Shown here piece after piece: positions 8,172-16,945 of a stretch of 64,000 nt of DNA. The notes under the pieces are model-generated. The model saw only the letters and a program-made list of their open reading frames with translations, made no database searches and was not told the DNA's origin. Position 1 is the first letter of the stretch. The number at the start of each line of letters is the position of its first letter. Both the position numbers and the translations under genes were made by a program. The DNA is from CAVZXS01 sp963779325 (GTDB lineage Bacteria > Bacteroidota > Bacteroidia > Chitinophagales > Chitinophagaceae), in assembly GCA_963779325.1 (NCBI GenBank), contig CAVZXS010000025.1, positions 372,001 through 436,000 on the forward strand, in the 5' to 3' direction.

Positions 8172-8987
8172 TTATTCTACCCCCAATTTAGTCATCACTT
8201 CATTACTTACACCGGTAGTAGAATATCCGCCGTCGTGAAACAGGTTTTGCATGGTTACCATTCTTGTCAAATCGGAAAATAAAGTAATACAGTAGTTAGC
8301 GCAATCCTCTGCAGAAGCATTACCCAACGGGGCTATGGCATTAGCATAATCAAAAAAATCGCCAAAGCCTTTGATGCCGGTACCCGCCGTAGTTTTTGTA
8401 GGCGATTGCGAAACGGTATTAATCCTGACTTTTTTGTCCAGACCGTAATGGTAGCCAAAGCTGCGGGCAATGGATTCCAACATAGCTTTAATATCGGCCA
8501 TATCAGTATAAAAAGGATAGGTACGCTGCGCCGCCATGTACGTAAGTGCCACCACGCTGCCCCACTCACTAATGGCATCCAATTTTTTTGCTACACTCAG
8601 CATTTTATGAAAAGACAATGCTGATACATCAATACCTTTTAAAAAGAAATCGTAATTGGATTCAGTATAAGGAATATTCTTGCGGATGTTTACACTCATG
8701 CCGATGGAGTGCAATACAAAATCTATTTTACCGCCCAATATTTCCTGCGATTTGGTAAAAAGCACGGTCAACTCGTCTACATTCGTCGCATCTGCCGGAA
8801 TAATTTCTGATTTAGTTTTTTCCGCCAGTTTTTTTATTTCTCCCATACGCATGGCAATAGGCGCATTGGTCAAAACAAAAGTGGCTCCTTCTTCATGGGC
8901 CTTCTCAGCTACTTTCCATGCAATGGAGTTTTCGTCCAGCGCACCGGTTATAATTCCGCGTTTTCCTTTCAAAAGATTATACGACAT
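8172..8987 (-). CDS. fabI: Enoyl-ACP reductase (NADH)
   Basis: Reduces trans-2-enoyl-ACP in the last step of each fatty-acid elongation cycle. It is a 271-residue SDR protein with the FabI-style cofactor motif TGALDENSIAW near residues 14-24. The catalytic pair Tyr150 and Tyr160 with Lys167 keeps the FabI spacing (Y-x6-K rather than the Y-x3-K of ordinary SDRs). A small membrane protein gene and recN lie upstream on the same strand, with a gap of about 95 bases, so fabI probably has its own promoter. Confidence 0.92.
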   Translation of the reverse strand: MSYNLLKGKRGIITGALDENSIAWKVAEKAHEEGATFVLTNAPIAMRMGEIKKLAEKTKSEIIPADATNVDELTVLFTKSQEILGGKIDFVLHSIGMSVNIRKNIPYTESNYDFFLKGIDVSALSFHKMLSVAKKLDAISEWGSVVALTYMAAQRTYPFYTDMADIKAMLESIARSFGYHYGLDKKVRINTVSQSPTKTTAGTGIKGFGDFFDYANAIAPLGNASAEDCANYCITLFSDLTRMVTMQNLFHDGGYSTTGVSNEVMTKLGVE

Positions 8988-9083
8988 ATTTAAATAGTTT
9001 TAGAACGGTAAAAATAAGGAGTAATACTGTATCGGCTTTATACCAAATTAAATTAGTTTGCGCTGCTGTTCAAATTAATAAAA

Positions 9084-9290
9084 TTATTTGACAGGAAATA
9101 GCCGGCCGATAAGCCATACAATTAAAAAAGTATAACCAAAGATAAATGCAAACATGGAGAGCATGTAAGCAAGAAACCGCAACGGCGCTTTACGAGGTTC
9201 TATAAATTTCAGTAGTTGCTGATTGAGATAATAAGCAGGCAGAAGCGATAGAATGATAATCAGTAATACAGCAATGCCTTTAAAATTCAT
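9084..9290 (-). CDS. Small two-helix membrane protein
   Basis: A 68-residue protein with two predicted transmembrane helices (about residues 5-22 and 38-62) joined by a positively charged loop FIEPRKAPLR. I do not recognise a family. It starts 14 bases after the recN stop codon on the same strand and is likely cotranscribed with recN. The short size lowers confidence, but the clean membrane topology and spacing support a real gene. Confidence 0.65.
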   Translation of the reverse strand: MNFKGIAVLLIIILSLLPAYYLNQQLLKFIEPRKAPLRFLAYMLSMFAFIFGYTFLIVWLIGRLFPVK

Positions 9291-9303
9291 TTTCGATTTT
9301 ATA

Positions 9304-10959
9304 TTAATTCATCACCATCTCCCTGGCATTTTCCAATGCAGCGGCGGTTGGTTTTTCGCCGCTCAGCATTTTGGCAATGGCCGTTATTCGTTCATCATTT
9401 GTTAAGCGACGGATATTTGTTTTCACCGCATTGCCTGCAATTTCCTTGTACACAAAAAAATGCGCATCGGCTTTGCCGGCTATTTGCGGTTGGTGTGTAA
9501 TACTGATCAATTGTCTTTTGACGGCAAGCTCTTTCATTATTACACCTACCTGTTTGGCGGCTTCGCCGGAAATACCGGTATCTATTTCATCAAAGATCAA
9601 TGTAGCAAGGTCAATGGATTGCGCTACTAACGATTTTATACAAAGCATCAGTCGACTCAATTCGCCGCCGCTGGCTACTTTGCCAACCGGCATAAATTTT
9701 CCGCTTTTATTGGCGTCAAATAAAAATTCAATACTGTCACTGCCGTTGGCAGTCAGTTCGCCCGGTTTTACTTCTACTTTCAGTTTTGCATTGGGCATTC
9801 CCACCTGTGCCAATAATTTATTTACTTTATCCTCCAGCGGTTTTATTTGCTTCGTTCTTCCGTCAGTAATTTTTTTAGCCAATGTTTTGGCATCGGTAAG
9901 AAGTTTGGTTGTTACTTTTTCTTTTTGCAGAATCTGCGCATCTATATTTAATACCGCCTGCAATTTTTCTTTCAGCCCGCTTTTTATCTGCAACAGTTCG
10001 TTGGTCGTTTTTACGCCGTGCTTCTTTAATAGTTTATAGCCATTCGACATCCGCTCATTGATTTGTTCAATTTTTTGCGGGTCATAATTTATATGATTGC
10101 TGATACGGTCCGTTTCATCGGCTATATCCTGCAATTCTATTTGTACCGATTGCATTCGCTGCATTAATACAGGTAACTCGGCGTGCAGTGAGGCGTAGCC
10201 TTGTAATTGGTTTAGTAAAACTTTTAATTGCTGTACAATCGGCGTTTCACTTTCTTTTAAATCGGTATATACTTTTGTGAGCGCCGCTTTAATGCCTTCG
10301 GAATTATTCAGCAATTTTAATTCCGCATCAAGGTCTTCCAGTTCATTTTCCTTCAACCCCAGTTCATCCAGTTCGCTAAATTGAAATTGATGGTAATCCA
10401 GTTCTTTATCAAACTGCTGTTTCTGCCGCAGCAGTGTTTCCCACTCTTTTTTTATGAGTTGGAGATTATGAAACGTGTTGCGGTAATTAGTAAGAATATC
10501 CGAATGGTTGGCCAGTGCGTCTAACACATCTCGCTGAAAATCCGTTTCGACAAGTTCTAAGGTATCAAACTGGCGATGCAGATCAACCAACAGGGAACTG
10601 AGTTGCTGCAATTGTGAAAGATTAACCGGCGTATCGTTAATAAATGCTCTTGACTTACCATTGACGCCTATCTCTCTGCGCAATACCAATTCATCGCCGG
10701 CATCCAAATCATTTTCTTTTAAAAATGATAGTACCTGTTTTATATTTTCAGTTGCAAAAACACCTTCTATCACGCATTTTTTTTCGCGATTCAGCAAGGC
10801 AGTTGTGTCGGCCCGCTCTCCAAGAATTAAATTCAATGCACCGATGATTATTGATTTACCGGCGCCGGTTTCACCGGTTATAATATTAAGCTTGCTTGAA
10901 AATTCTATTTCCAGTTCGTTGATGATAGCGTAGTTCTGTATACGGAGTTGTTGCAGCAT
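9304..10959 (-). CDS. recN: DNA repair protein RecN
   Basis: An SMC-like ATPase of double-strand break repair, 551 residues as expected. Walker A GETGAGKS is at residues 29-36, followed by LGERAD; a coiled-coil middle region covers roughly 150-370; the C-terminal half carries the ABC signature VASGGELSRLMLC and Walker B TLIFDEIDTGISG, then the ITHQPQIAG switch. The ATG at 10959 places Walker A at the usual distance from the N-terminus. Confidence 0.96.
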   Translation of the reverse strand: MLQQLRIQNYAIINELEIEFSSKLNIITGETGAGKSIIIGALNLILGERADTTALLNREKKCVIEGVFATENIKQVLSFLKENDLDAGDELVLRREIGVNGKSRAFINDTPVNLSQLQQLSSLLVDLHRQFDTLELVETDFQRDVLDALANHSDILTNYRNTFHNLQLIKKEWETLLRQKQQFDKELDYHQFQFSELDELGLKENELEDLDAELKLLNNSEGIKAALTKVYTDLKESETPIVQQLKVLLNQLQGYASLHAELPVLMQRMQSVQIELQDIADETDRISNHINYDPQKIEQINERMSNGYKLLKKHGVKTTNELLQIKSGLKEKLQAVLNIDAQILQKEKVTTKLLTDAKTLAKKITDGRTKQIKPLEDKVNKLLAQVGMPNAKLKVEVKPGELTANGSDSIEFLFDANKSGKFMPVGKVASGGELSRLMLCIKSLVAQSIDLATLIFDEIDTGISGEAAKQVGVIMKELAVKRQLISITHQPQIAGKADAHFFVYKEIAGNAVKTNIRRLTNDERITAIAKMLSGEKPTAAALENAREMVMN

Positions 10960-11084
10960 TTTATTGTAGCGGCAAATTAGCGAATTTGTGAATGTACTGA
11001 TTTGAAAATTTGAACCCGTTGATATCTTGTTGGAACTATTCTATTCAACCCGCCGCACAATGTTATTAAGTTAAGCATCAACTG

Positions 11085-11243
11085 ATAAATTGCACCGCCC
11101 CCACCCGTTCCGTTCGGGCGGGCTTTAGGGCGGTGGCAATAATGATTTTTGTATTGTCGGCTTTAGCCTAAAAATAATTTGGCTAAAGCCAATAAAATCT
11201 ACCAACATTTTATTTGTCCTTGCCCTAAAGGGCAAGGCAATTG
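11085..11243. repeat. Three-hairpin repeat, copy 1
   Basis: A 159-base unit with three successive inverted repeats: ACCGCCC ... GGGCGGT enclosing CCCG/CGGG, GGCTTTAGCC ... GGCTAAAGCC, and CCTTGCCCT ... AGGGCAAGG. The same three-part structure recurs 208 bases downstream. It fills most of the 647-base gap between recN and the zinc-ribbon gene. No ORF is supported inside it. Confidence 0.8.
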
Positions 11244-11292
11244 AAAATTTTTAACCCAATGATATTGCAATGCGAGTTGCGGATGCAGACTT

Positions 11293-11447
11293 ATAAGTTG
11301 CACCGCCCCCGCCCGTTCCGTTCGGGCGGGCTTCAGAGCGGTGGCAACAATGATTTTTATGTTGCCGGCTTTAGCCAAATTGTTTTTGACTAAAGCTCTG
11401 ATAACAGCAGCAATATTTTATCCTCGCCCTGAAGGGGAGGGCAATTG
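11293..11447. repeat. Three-hairpin repeat, copy 2
   Basis: A second, diverged copy in direct orientation (155 bases). The first hairpin is best conserved (TTGCACCGCCCCC, then CCCGTTCCGTTCGGGCGGG). The second has lost part of its pairing (GGCTTTAGCC against GACTAAAGC), and the third reads TCGCCCT ... AGGGGAGGGC. Base changes are scattered while the outline is kept, which suggests an old tandem duplication. Confidence 0.8.
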
Positions 11448-11537
11448 TACATATCTTCAAGAGTGCTGAATAGCCACACAAAAGATGAATGGTGCTAACG
11501 CCACCGGGGCTTAATAGCATTAATGAAGCCGGGCCAT

Positions 11538-11569
11538 AAAATAAAAACCCCGGCTGTAAACAACCGGGG
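11538..11569 (-). terminator. Terminator after the zinc-ribbon gene
   Basis: On the minus strand CCCCGG-loop-CCGGGG is followed by TTTTTATTT. It lies 38 bases past the stop codon of the zinc-ribbon gene. Confidence 0.8.
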
Positions 11570-11606
11570 CATGCAATATCAATTGCTCCTTCGCAGGAAT
11601 TATAAT

Positions 11607-12362
11607 TTATTTTACTTCTACTCTGTTATTCAGCTCATCATCCACCATAATACGTCCGCAGTTTTCGCAAATCATTACTTTTTTGCGTTGCTTTATTTCA
11701 CTTTGTTTTTGCGGAGGGATGGCATTGAAGCAACCGCCGCAGGCATCTCTTTCTACGGGTACTACGGCCAGTCCGTTGCGATAGCTCTTGCGGATTTTTT
11801 CGTAGCTCAACAACAAACGCGGCTCTACATTTTGTTTGGCTTCGGCAGCCAGTTTATTAAAATGCTTCTCTTCCTTTTCGTTGGCGCTTATAATTTTTTC
11901 CAGTTCGCCTTTTTTGGTACCTAATACAGCTTCTTTATTGCTGATCGCTTTCTTTGCTTTTTCAAGCGCAATTGCTTTCTCGGCTATTTCTTCGTTGGCG
12001 TCTTTAATATGTTTTTCGCAAAGTTTTACTTCCAGCTGTTGCATTTCCATTTCTTTATTGATAGCTTCAAACTCACGGTTATTCTTTACATCAGCGCTTT
12101 GCTTCTCGTATTTTTTTACCAGGGCATTGGCTTCTTTTATGGCTTCGTTTTTTTGAGCAATAAAATCGGTAATACCGTTAACCTCTTCTTCAATACGAAG
12201 CTGACGGTTTTTTAATCCCTGCAATTCATCTTCCAGGTCGGCTACTTCCATAGGTAACTCGCCTTTTAAGATGTGCAATTCGTCCAACTTACTTTCTATT
12301 TTTTGCAATGCTACCAGCGATGCCAGTTTTTCTTCAACCGAATAATCTTTCGTGTGTGCCAT
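11607..12362 (-). CDS. Coiled-coil zinc-ribbon protein (CdsZ/zf-RING_7 type)
   Basis: A 251-residue protein. Residues from about 15 to 185 form a long antiparallel coiled coil rich in E, K and A, and the C-terminus is a four-cysteine zinc ribbon (CGGCFNAIPP ... ICENCGRIM). This layout is that of the C4-type zinc-ribbon family often placed beside NIF3 genes, as here, where the two genes are 59 bases apart on the same strand. Members have been linked to nucleic-acid or ribosome-associated roles, but the function here is not established. Confidence 0.85.
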   Translation of the reverse strand: MAHTKDYSVEEKLASLVALQKIESKLDELHILKGELPMEVADLEDELQGLKNRQLRIEEEVNGITDFIAQKNEAIKEANALVKKYEKQSADVKNNREFEAINKEMEMQQLEVKLCEKHIKDANEEIAEKAIALEKAKKAISNKEAVLGTKKGELEKIISANEKEEKHFNKLAAEAKQNVEPRLLLSYEKIRKSYRNGLAVVPVERDACGGCFNAIPPQKQSEIKQRKKVMICENCGRIMVDDELNNRVEVK

Positions 12363-12421
12363 GTATAGTTTGAAGTTTTAAATTTAATTATTGCCGTGAT
12401 CTGAGAGAACTTATACCTGTT

Positions 12422-13516
12422 TTAAAAATATTGTACAGGGTTGGTTTCTACTTTAGTTTTAAGGACGGCAAAGGTAGGGAATTTCTTTTCCAAAAGTTCA
12501 GCTAAAAGCGCTATTGTAAACTGCTCGCTTTCGTAGTGGCCGATGTCGGCAATTACCATAAGGCCGTTGGCATCAAAAAAATCGTGATACTTCATATCGG
12601 CCGTTACAAAAACATCGGCGCCGGAGGCTAAGGCTTTGGAAATCAGAAAGCTACCTGCCCCGCCGCATAGCGCTACCTTTTTTATAGAGCGGTTCAGTAA
12701 TGGTGAGTGACGTATTATTCTAAGTTTAAAAACTTGTTTTAACTGTGTCAAAAAAGCTGTTTCATCCATAGTGGCCGGTAATTCTCCCAAAATACCCGAT
12801 CCTTCTTTTTGGTTTGTATTGGACAGGTTTACTATATCGTAGGCCACTTCCTCGTAAGGATGTTCAGCCAGTAAAGCAGTTATTATTCTCTTTTCCAAAT
12901 ATGCCGGGAACAATACTTCAATTTTGGTTTCCTTTTCATAATGAAGTGTACCAACATTACCCGCAAAAGGATTGGCTCCTTCGCCCGCCTTAAATGTGCC
13001 GGTGCCGTCGGTATTAAAGCTTGTTTCAGAATAATTTCCGATATTACCTGCACCTGCGGCAAATAAAGCAGTACGCACCGGATCGGCCTTGTCAACAGGG
13101 GCAAAAGTATACAGCTTCTTAAGTGTATTTTCTTTGGGAGAAAGTATGCTGATATTTTGCAAACCCAACATGGAGGCCATTTTACCTGTAACGCCGGTAA
13201 TTACATTGTCCAGGTTGGTATGTATTGCATAAATGGCTATATCATTTTTAATAGCGGCGATAATTGTTTTTTCTACATAATTTTTACCGTTGATTTTTTT
13301 TAAACCGCCGAAGATTATGGGATGATGAGCCACTATCATATTGCAATTTTTTTCGATGGCTTCCTGTACCACATCTTCCGTAGCATCCAATGAACAAATG
13401 ATACCGGTGCATTGCCAATCTGTCTGCCCGGTAATAAGGCCCGTATTGTCGTAGTGCTCCTGCAATGCAGGGTTGGCACGCGATTCAAGAAAAGAGACGA
13501 TCTCGGATATTTTCAT
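12422..13516 (-). CDS. NIF3-like dinuclear metal-binding protein (DUF34)
   Basis: The 364-residue form of the NIF3/YbgI family, with a central insert (about residues 130-230) of the PII/CutA-like type. Metal ligands are visible as HHPIIFGG near residue 64, HTNLDN near 98, and the C-terminal DIGHYESEQ. The protein forms a hexameric toroid in studied members; GTP cyclohydrolase I-like activity has been proposed but the physiological role is unsettled. It is encoded just upstream of the zinc-ribbon gene and probably cotranscribed. Confidence 0.93.
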   Translation of the reverse strand: MKISEIVSFLESRANPALQEHYDNTGLITGQTDWQCTGIICSLDATEDVVQEAIEKNCNMIVAHHPIIFGGLKKINGKNYVEKTIIAAIKNDIAIYAIHTNLDNVITGVTGKMASMLGLQNISILSPKENTLKKLYTFAPVDKADPVRTALFAAGAGNIGNYSETSFNTDGTGTFKAGEGANPFAGNVGTLHYEKETKIEVLFPAYLEKRIITALLAEHPYEEVAYDIVNLSNTNQKEGSGILGELPATMDETAFLTQLKQVFKLRIIRHSPLLNRSIKKVALCGGAGSFLISKALASGADVFVTADMKYHDFFDANGLMVIADIGHYESEQFTIALLAELLEKKFPTFAVLKTKVETNPVQYF

Positions 13517-13604
13517 GCAGGAAAGTTAAATGATTTAAAAATATCGGGATGCGGGTATAAACAGATTTGTTTATTGAACTATATTTATTTTTCTAAAAAC
13601 CTCC

Positions 13605-13925
13605 ATGCTTTTGCCAACAAAGAAATTTATAAAAGACTTAAACGATTTTTATCCTGTATATCTAAAGGCTCACAGTGAGGCGGGCAACAGGGTTTTGCAT
13701 TTTATAGGTTCTACTTTATTTTTCGGACTAATTGCCCTTGCATTTGTCTTAAAGATATGGTGGCTTATACCTGCAGCCGTTTTCATTGGCTACTTATTGC
13801 CGGGTATCGGGCATAAATTTTTCCAACATAATGATAGCTTCAGATCGAGCAAACCGGTTTTATGTGTGCTTTGCGCTTTCAGGCTCTATATTGATATGCT
13901 CGGTTTCCGAACTTACAGAAAATGA
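13605..13925 (+). CDS. Mpo1/DUF962-like membrane protein
   Basis: A 106-residue protein with DUF962 features: HSEAGNRVLHFIGS, a hydrophobic pair of helices (residues about 34-65), then GIGHKFFQHN. The histidines in these motifs correspond to those that bind iron in yeast Mpo1, a dioxygenase acting on 2-hydroxy fatty acids. Whether the bacterial protein has that reaction is inference. It starts 88 bases from the divergent NIF3 gene. Confidence 0.8.
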   Translation: MLLPTKKFIKDLNDFYPVYLKAHSEAGNRVLHFIGSTLFFGLIALAFVLKIWWLIPAAVFIGYLLPGIGHKFFQHNDSFRSSKPVLCVLCAFRLYIDMLGFRTYRK

Positions 13926-14057
13926 AAAAGAAACGGGGTATCAATAAAAAACCTGAAACTAAATCTTGTAATACCGAATCCTTTCGTAACTTTTCGCTGT
14001 CTTCCACCCTGTCGATTACTCCCCTGTACCGTTTCTTGACCTTTAAAACGATAAGCC

Positions 14058-14687
14058 ATGCGAAAAAGAAAAAGAGCAGGTAATATCCTGTTAGCACTAT
14101 TAGTGATTACAGGTTTTGCCGGAACCCCTTTTGACGCCTCCCTCACTAAAAAAGAGAGAAAATTTATTGTACAACATCTAAAAGAAACTAAAACCGATTT
14201 CCTTAAAAGTGTTAAAAACCTTTCCGAAGCACAGTTGAATTTTAAAGCGGCTCCGGATAAGTGGTCGGTAAAAGAATGTGCGCAGCACCTGGCATTGGCG
14301 GAGGCCGGCTTATGGCAATGGGTAGAAATGACGCTGAAACAACCGGCTAATCCTGAAAAGAAAGCCGAAATAAAAATGAAGGATGATGATATGCTGAAAG
14401 GAGTAGCCGGCAGAGAACAAAAAGTGCAGGCAACGGAAAATCTTCAGCCCAAGAATGCCAAGTGGACTACCATTCAAGAAACGTTGAATGCTTATAAGGA
14501 ACAACGGGCAAAGCTTATTGGGTATATAAAAAATACTACTGAAGATATGCGCGGGCATATAGCTACCGAAACACCTTTCGGGCCGATTGATTCTTACCAA
14601 ATTGTTTTATTAATTTCGGCGCACACCACCCGGCATACGCAACAAATAAATGAAGTGAAAGCCAATCCCGACTTTCCTAAAAACTAA
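14058..14687 (+). CDS. Secreted DinB-fold protein
   Basis: A 209-residue protein with a positively charged signal peptide (MRKRKRAGN... to about residue 27), then a DinB-like four-helix domain. The metal-binding histidines of this fold are visible in CAQHLALAE (about residue 79) and SAHTTRHTQQINE (near residue 193), and the DKWSVKE stretch is typical. Most DinB proteins are cytoplasmic thiol transferases or of unknown role; export to the periplasm is the unusual point here. It ends in a strong terminator. Confidence 0.82.
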   Translation: MRKRKRAGNILLALLVITGFAGTPFDASLTKKERKFIVQHLKETKTDFLKSVKNLSEAQLNFKAAPDKWSVKECAQHLALAEAGLWQWVEMTLKQPANPEKKAEIKMKDDDMLKGVAGREQKVQATENLQPKNAKWTTIQETLNAYKEQRAKLIGYIKNTTEDMRGHIATETPFGPIDSYQIVLLISAHTTRHTQQINEVKANPDFPKN

Positions 14688-14712
14688 TTTTATTCCGGTT
14701 GAAAGACCCTTG

Positions 14713-14748
14713 AACCCCGATTCTGTAAGGAAGAAGGGGTTATTTTTT
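14713..14748 (+). terminator. Terminator after the DinB-like gene
   Basis: Stem AACCCC / GGGGTT with a 17-base loop followed by ATTTTTT. The upstream TTG candidate start of the next gene falls inside its T-run. Confidence 0.65.
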
Positions 14749-14794
14749 GTCCCGTTCACAAAGCCTTATTTTAGCCGGTAAAACTAAAGAGTTT

Positions 14795-16303
14795 ATGTCC
14801 GCATTATCAACTGTTGAACTATACGAAGCTTATAAAAGCCGTATTCAAAAAATTGCCGATGTAAAATATTCATCCGCTGTATTGCAATGGGACCAGGAAA
14901 CCTACCTGCCACTCAAGGGAGCCGATGCAAGAGGCAGGCAGCTGGCTACTTTGTCGGAACTATCGCATGAATTATTTACAAACAATGAAACCGGCGATCT
15001 TTTAAAGGAGCTTATACAACGAAATGATTTGAATGAAGAGGAAAGAAAAAATACGGAACTATCGCTGGAAGATTTTACCAAACAGAAAAAATACAGTTCC
15101 GATTTTGTACGTAGGCTTACGGAGCAAATTAATAAATCCTTTCACCGTTGGATAGCGGCAAGAAAGCAAAACAGCTTCTCCGTTTTTGAACCCGAATTGG
15201 ATACGTTGATAAAATTAAAAAAACAGGAGGCTGAAATTTTAGGCTACACCGGGCATGCGTATAATGCACTGCTTGATGAATTTGAAAAGGGCTGTACTGT
15301 TGATTTGCTTGATAATACATTTAACGGGTTAATGCCGCAATTAAAAAATTTGCTGGATGAAATCATAGCGAAACCGCAGGTAGATGATTCTTTTTTAAAT
15401 CAACATTATCCAAAACAACAGCAATGGGAGTGGGGTGTGTATTTAATAAAAGAATTGGGGTTTGATTTTGAAGCGGGCCGGCAGGATATAAGTGAGCATC
15501 CCTTTACAACCAACTTCGCTTCCAATGATGTACGCATTACCACACGAATAGACGAAGAAGATTTCAGCAATATGACCTGGAGTTGTATTCATGAAGCAGG
15601 CCATGCTTTGTATGAACAGGGTTTGCCGTATGAGAAATACGGGTTACCGCTGGGCGAATATGCCTCACTCAGTATACATGAATCGCAATCAAGGTTATGG
15701 GAGAATAATGTCGGTCGTAGTCTTCCGTTTTGGAAATACTATTTTCCGGAATTGCAAAAAAGATTTCCGGAGCAATTAAAAAATATAAGTACAGCGCAAT
15801 TTTATAAAGGCATCAATAAAGTACAGCCTTCTTTAATAAGAACTGAGGCGGATGAACTGACTTATCATTTTCATGTTTATATCCGTTATCAAATAGAAAA
15901 GCAAATCATTGAGGGCAATCTTCGTACAAATGATATACCGGCATTCTGGAATGAACAATATAAAAAATACCTTGGCGTTTCATCACCTGATCATAAGCAA
16001 GGCTGCCTGCAGGATGTACATTGGAGTCACGGTAGTTTTGGTTATTTTCCTACCTATAGTTTGGGCAGTTTGTATGCCGCACAATTTTTTAAAACGGCTG
16101 ATACGCAACTAAATGGCATTTCGGCTCATCTTGAAAAAGGCGATACGGCAGGATTATTGGAATGGCTGCGGAAAAATGTACATACGTACGGCAGAAAGTA
16201 TAAAAGTGAGGAAATGTGTAAAAAAATAAGCGGAACCGGCTTGGATATTGCCCTTTTCGTAGAATACCTATTGCGAAAGTACCGGGATATTTATAACTTG
16301 TGA
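14795..16303 (+). CDS. Carboxypeptidase, M32 family (Taq type)
   Basis: A zinc metallocarboxypeptidase that removes C-terminal residues from peptides, probably in the cytoplasm as no signal is present. The catalytic HEAGH is at residues 266-270, with the following family motif HESQSRLWEN about 30 residues later and GKNV/GINKVQPSLIRTEADELTYHFHV further on. Start at the ATG 14795 gives 502 residues, the usual size; the in-frame TTG at 14747 lies in a terminator. A lipoprotein gene follows by 18 bases. Confidence 0.94.
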   Translation: MSALSTVELYEAYKSRIQKIADVKYSSAVLQWDQETYLPLKGADARGRQLATLSELSHELFTNNETGDLLKELIQRNDLNEEERKNTELSLEDFTKQKKYSSDFVRRLTEQINKSFHRWIAARKQNSFSVFEPELDTLIKLKKQEAEILGYTGHAYNALLDEFEKGCTVDLLDNTFNGLMPQLKNLLDEIIAKPQVDDSFLNQHYPKQQQWEWGVYLIKELGFDFEAGRQDISEHPFTTNFASNDVRITTRIDEEDFSNMTWSCIHEAGHALYEQGLPYEKYGLPLGEYASLSIHESQSRLWENNVGRSLPFWKYYFPELQKRFPEQLKNISTAQFYKGINKVQPSLIRTEADELTYHFHVYIRYQIEKQIIEGNLRTNDIPAFWNEQYKKYLGVSSPDHKQGCLQDVHWSHGSFGYFPTYSLGSLYAAQFFKTADTQLNGISAHLEKGDTAGLLEWLRKNVHTYGRKYKSEEMCKKISGTGLDIALFVEYLLRKYRDIYNL

Positions 16304-16321
16304 TACTATTTAATCAATCTT

Positions 16322-16732
16322 ATGAAGGCAATTAATTTACTTCTTATATCTATCATTCTTTTTGAATCCTGTAAAAAGACAAAGGAGCAATTAGCCGAAG
16401 ATGCTGTTATTTCCGCTATGACCAACGGTCAATGGACAATGTCAAAATTTACTGTAGACGGCACTAATATTACCACTGACTTTGCGGGGTACAAATTTCA
16501 ATATTATAAAGACAGAACGGTAGACGCCATTAAAAACGGTGTTGTGGAAAAGAAAGGGAATTGGGATGCTGATGCTTTGGCCAGAACCACTCAGGCAAAT
16601 TTTACCAACGTTTCTGATCCGCTACAGCTTATAAACGGTACCTGGAATATTACCGACAGCGGCTGGACATATGTGGAAGCTACCCAAACTATCGGCAGTA
16701 CCGTAAAAACCCTCAGGTTAGATAAGCTCTGA
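16322..16732 (+). CDS. Small lipoprotein
   Basis: A 136-residue protein with a lipoprotein signal: hydrophobic MKAINLLLISIILFESC, with the cysteine at residue 17 followed by KKTKEQ. The mature part looks like the lipocalin-like small lipoproteins of Bacteroidota (GQWTMSKFTVDGT ... GTWNITDSGWTYVE), with alternating beta strands. The exact role is unknown. It sits 18 bases after the M32 gene on the same strand. Confidence 0.8.
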   Translation: MKAINLLLISIILFESCKKTKEQLAEDAVISAMTNGQWTMSKFTVDGTNITTDFAGYKFQYYKDRTVDAIKNGVVEKKGNWDADALARTTQANFTNVSDPLQLINGTWNITDSGWTYVEATQTIGSTVKTLRLDKL

Positions 16733-16945
16733 TTTACTGTCCCGAATCTTCCTTTTCTCCCCTTTAAACGTCAGGATAAAATCCCGGTCTCAAAATTTGC
16801 TTGCATCCTTTTAACAATCGGGCTTTAAAAGAACTGCCTCAAACAACTAATTCAGAATATTTTTCATCTGAATTGTTCATTTGCAAACGAAAGGGAATAG
16901 TTTTTGCGTTATTAGCTTTTTAGTCATTTTAATATATACTGTTTT

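Noticed and set aside
11523..11924. Plus-strand open frame across the zinc-ribbon gene end
   Set aside because: Antisense to the coding sequence and terminator; its hydrophobic composition arises from the reverse of charged coiled-coil codons.
14747..14794. TTG start for the M32 carboxypeptidase
   Set aside because: It lies in the T-run of the preceding terminator and adds residues outside the family; the ATG at 14795 is better.
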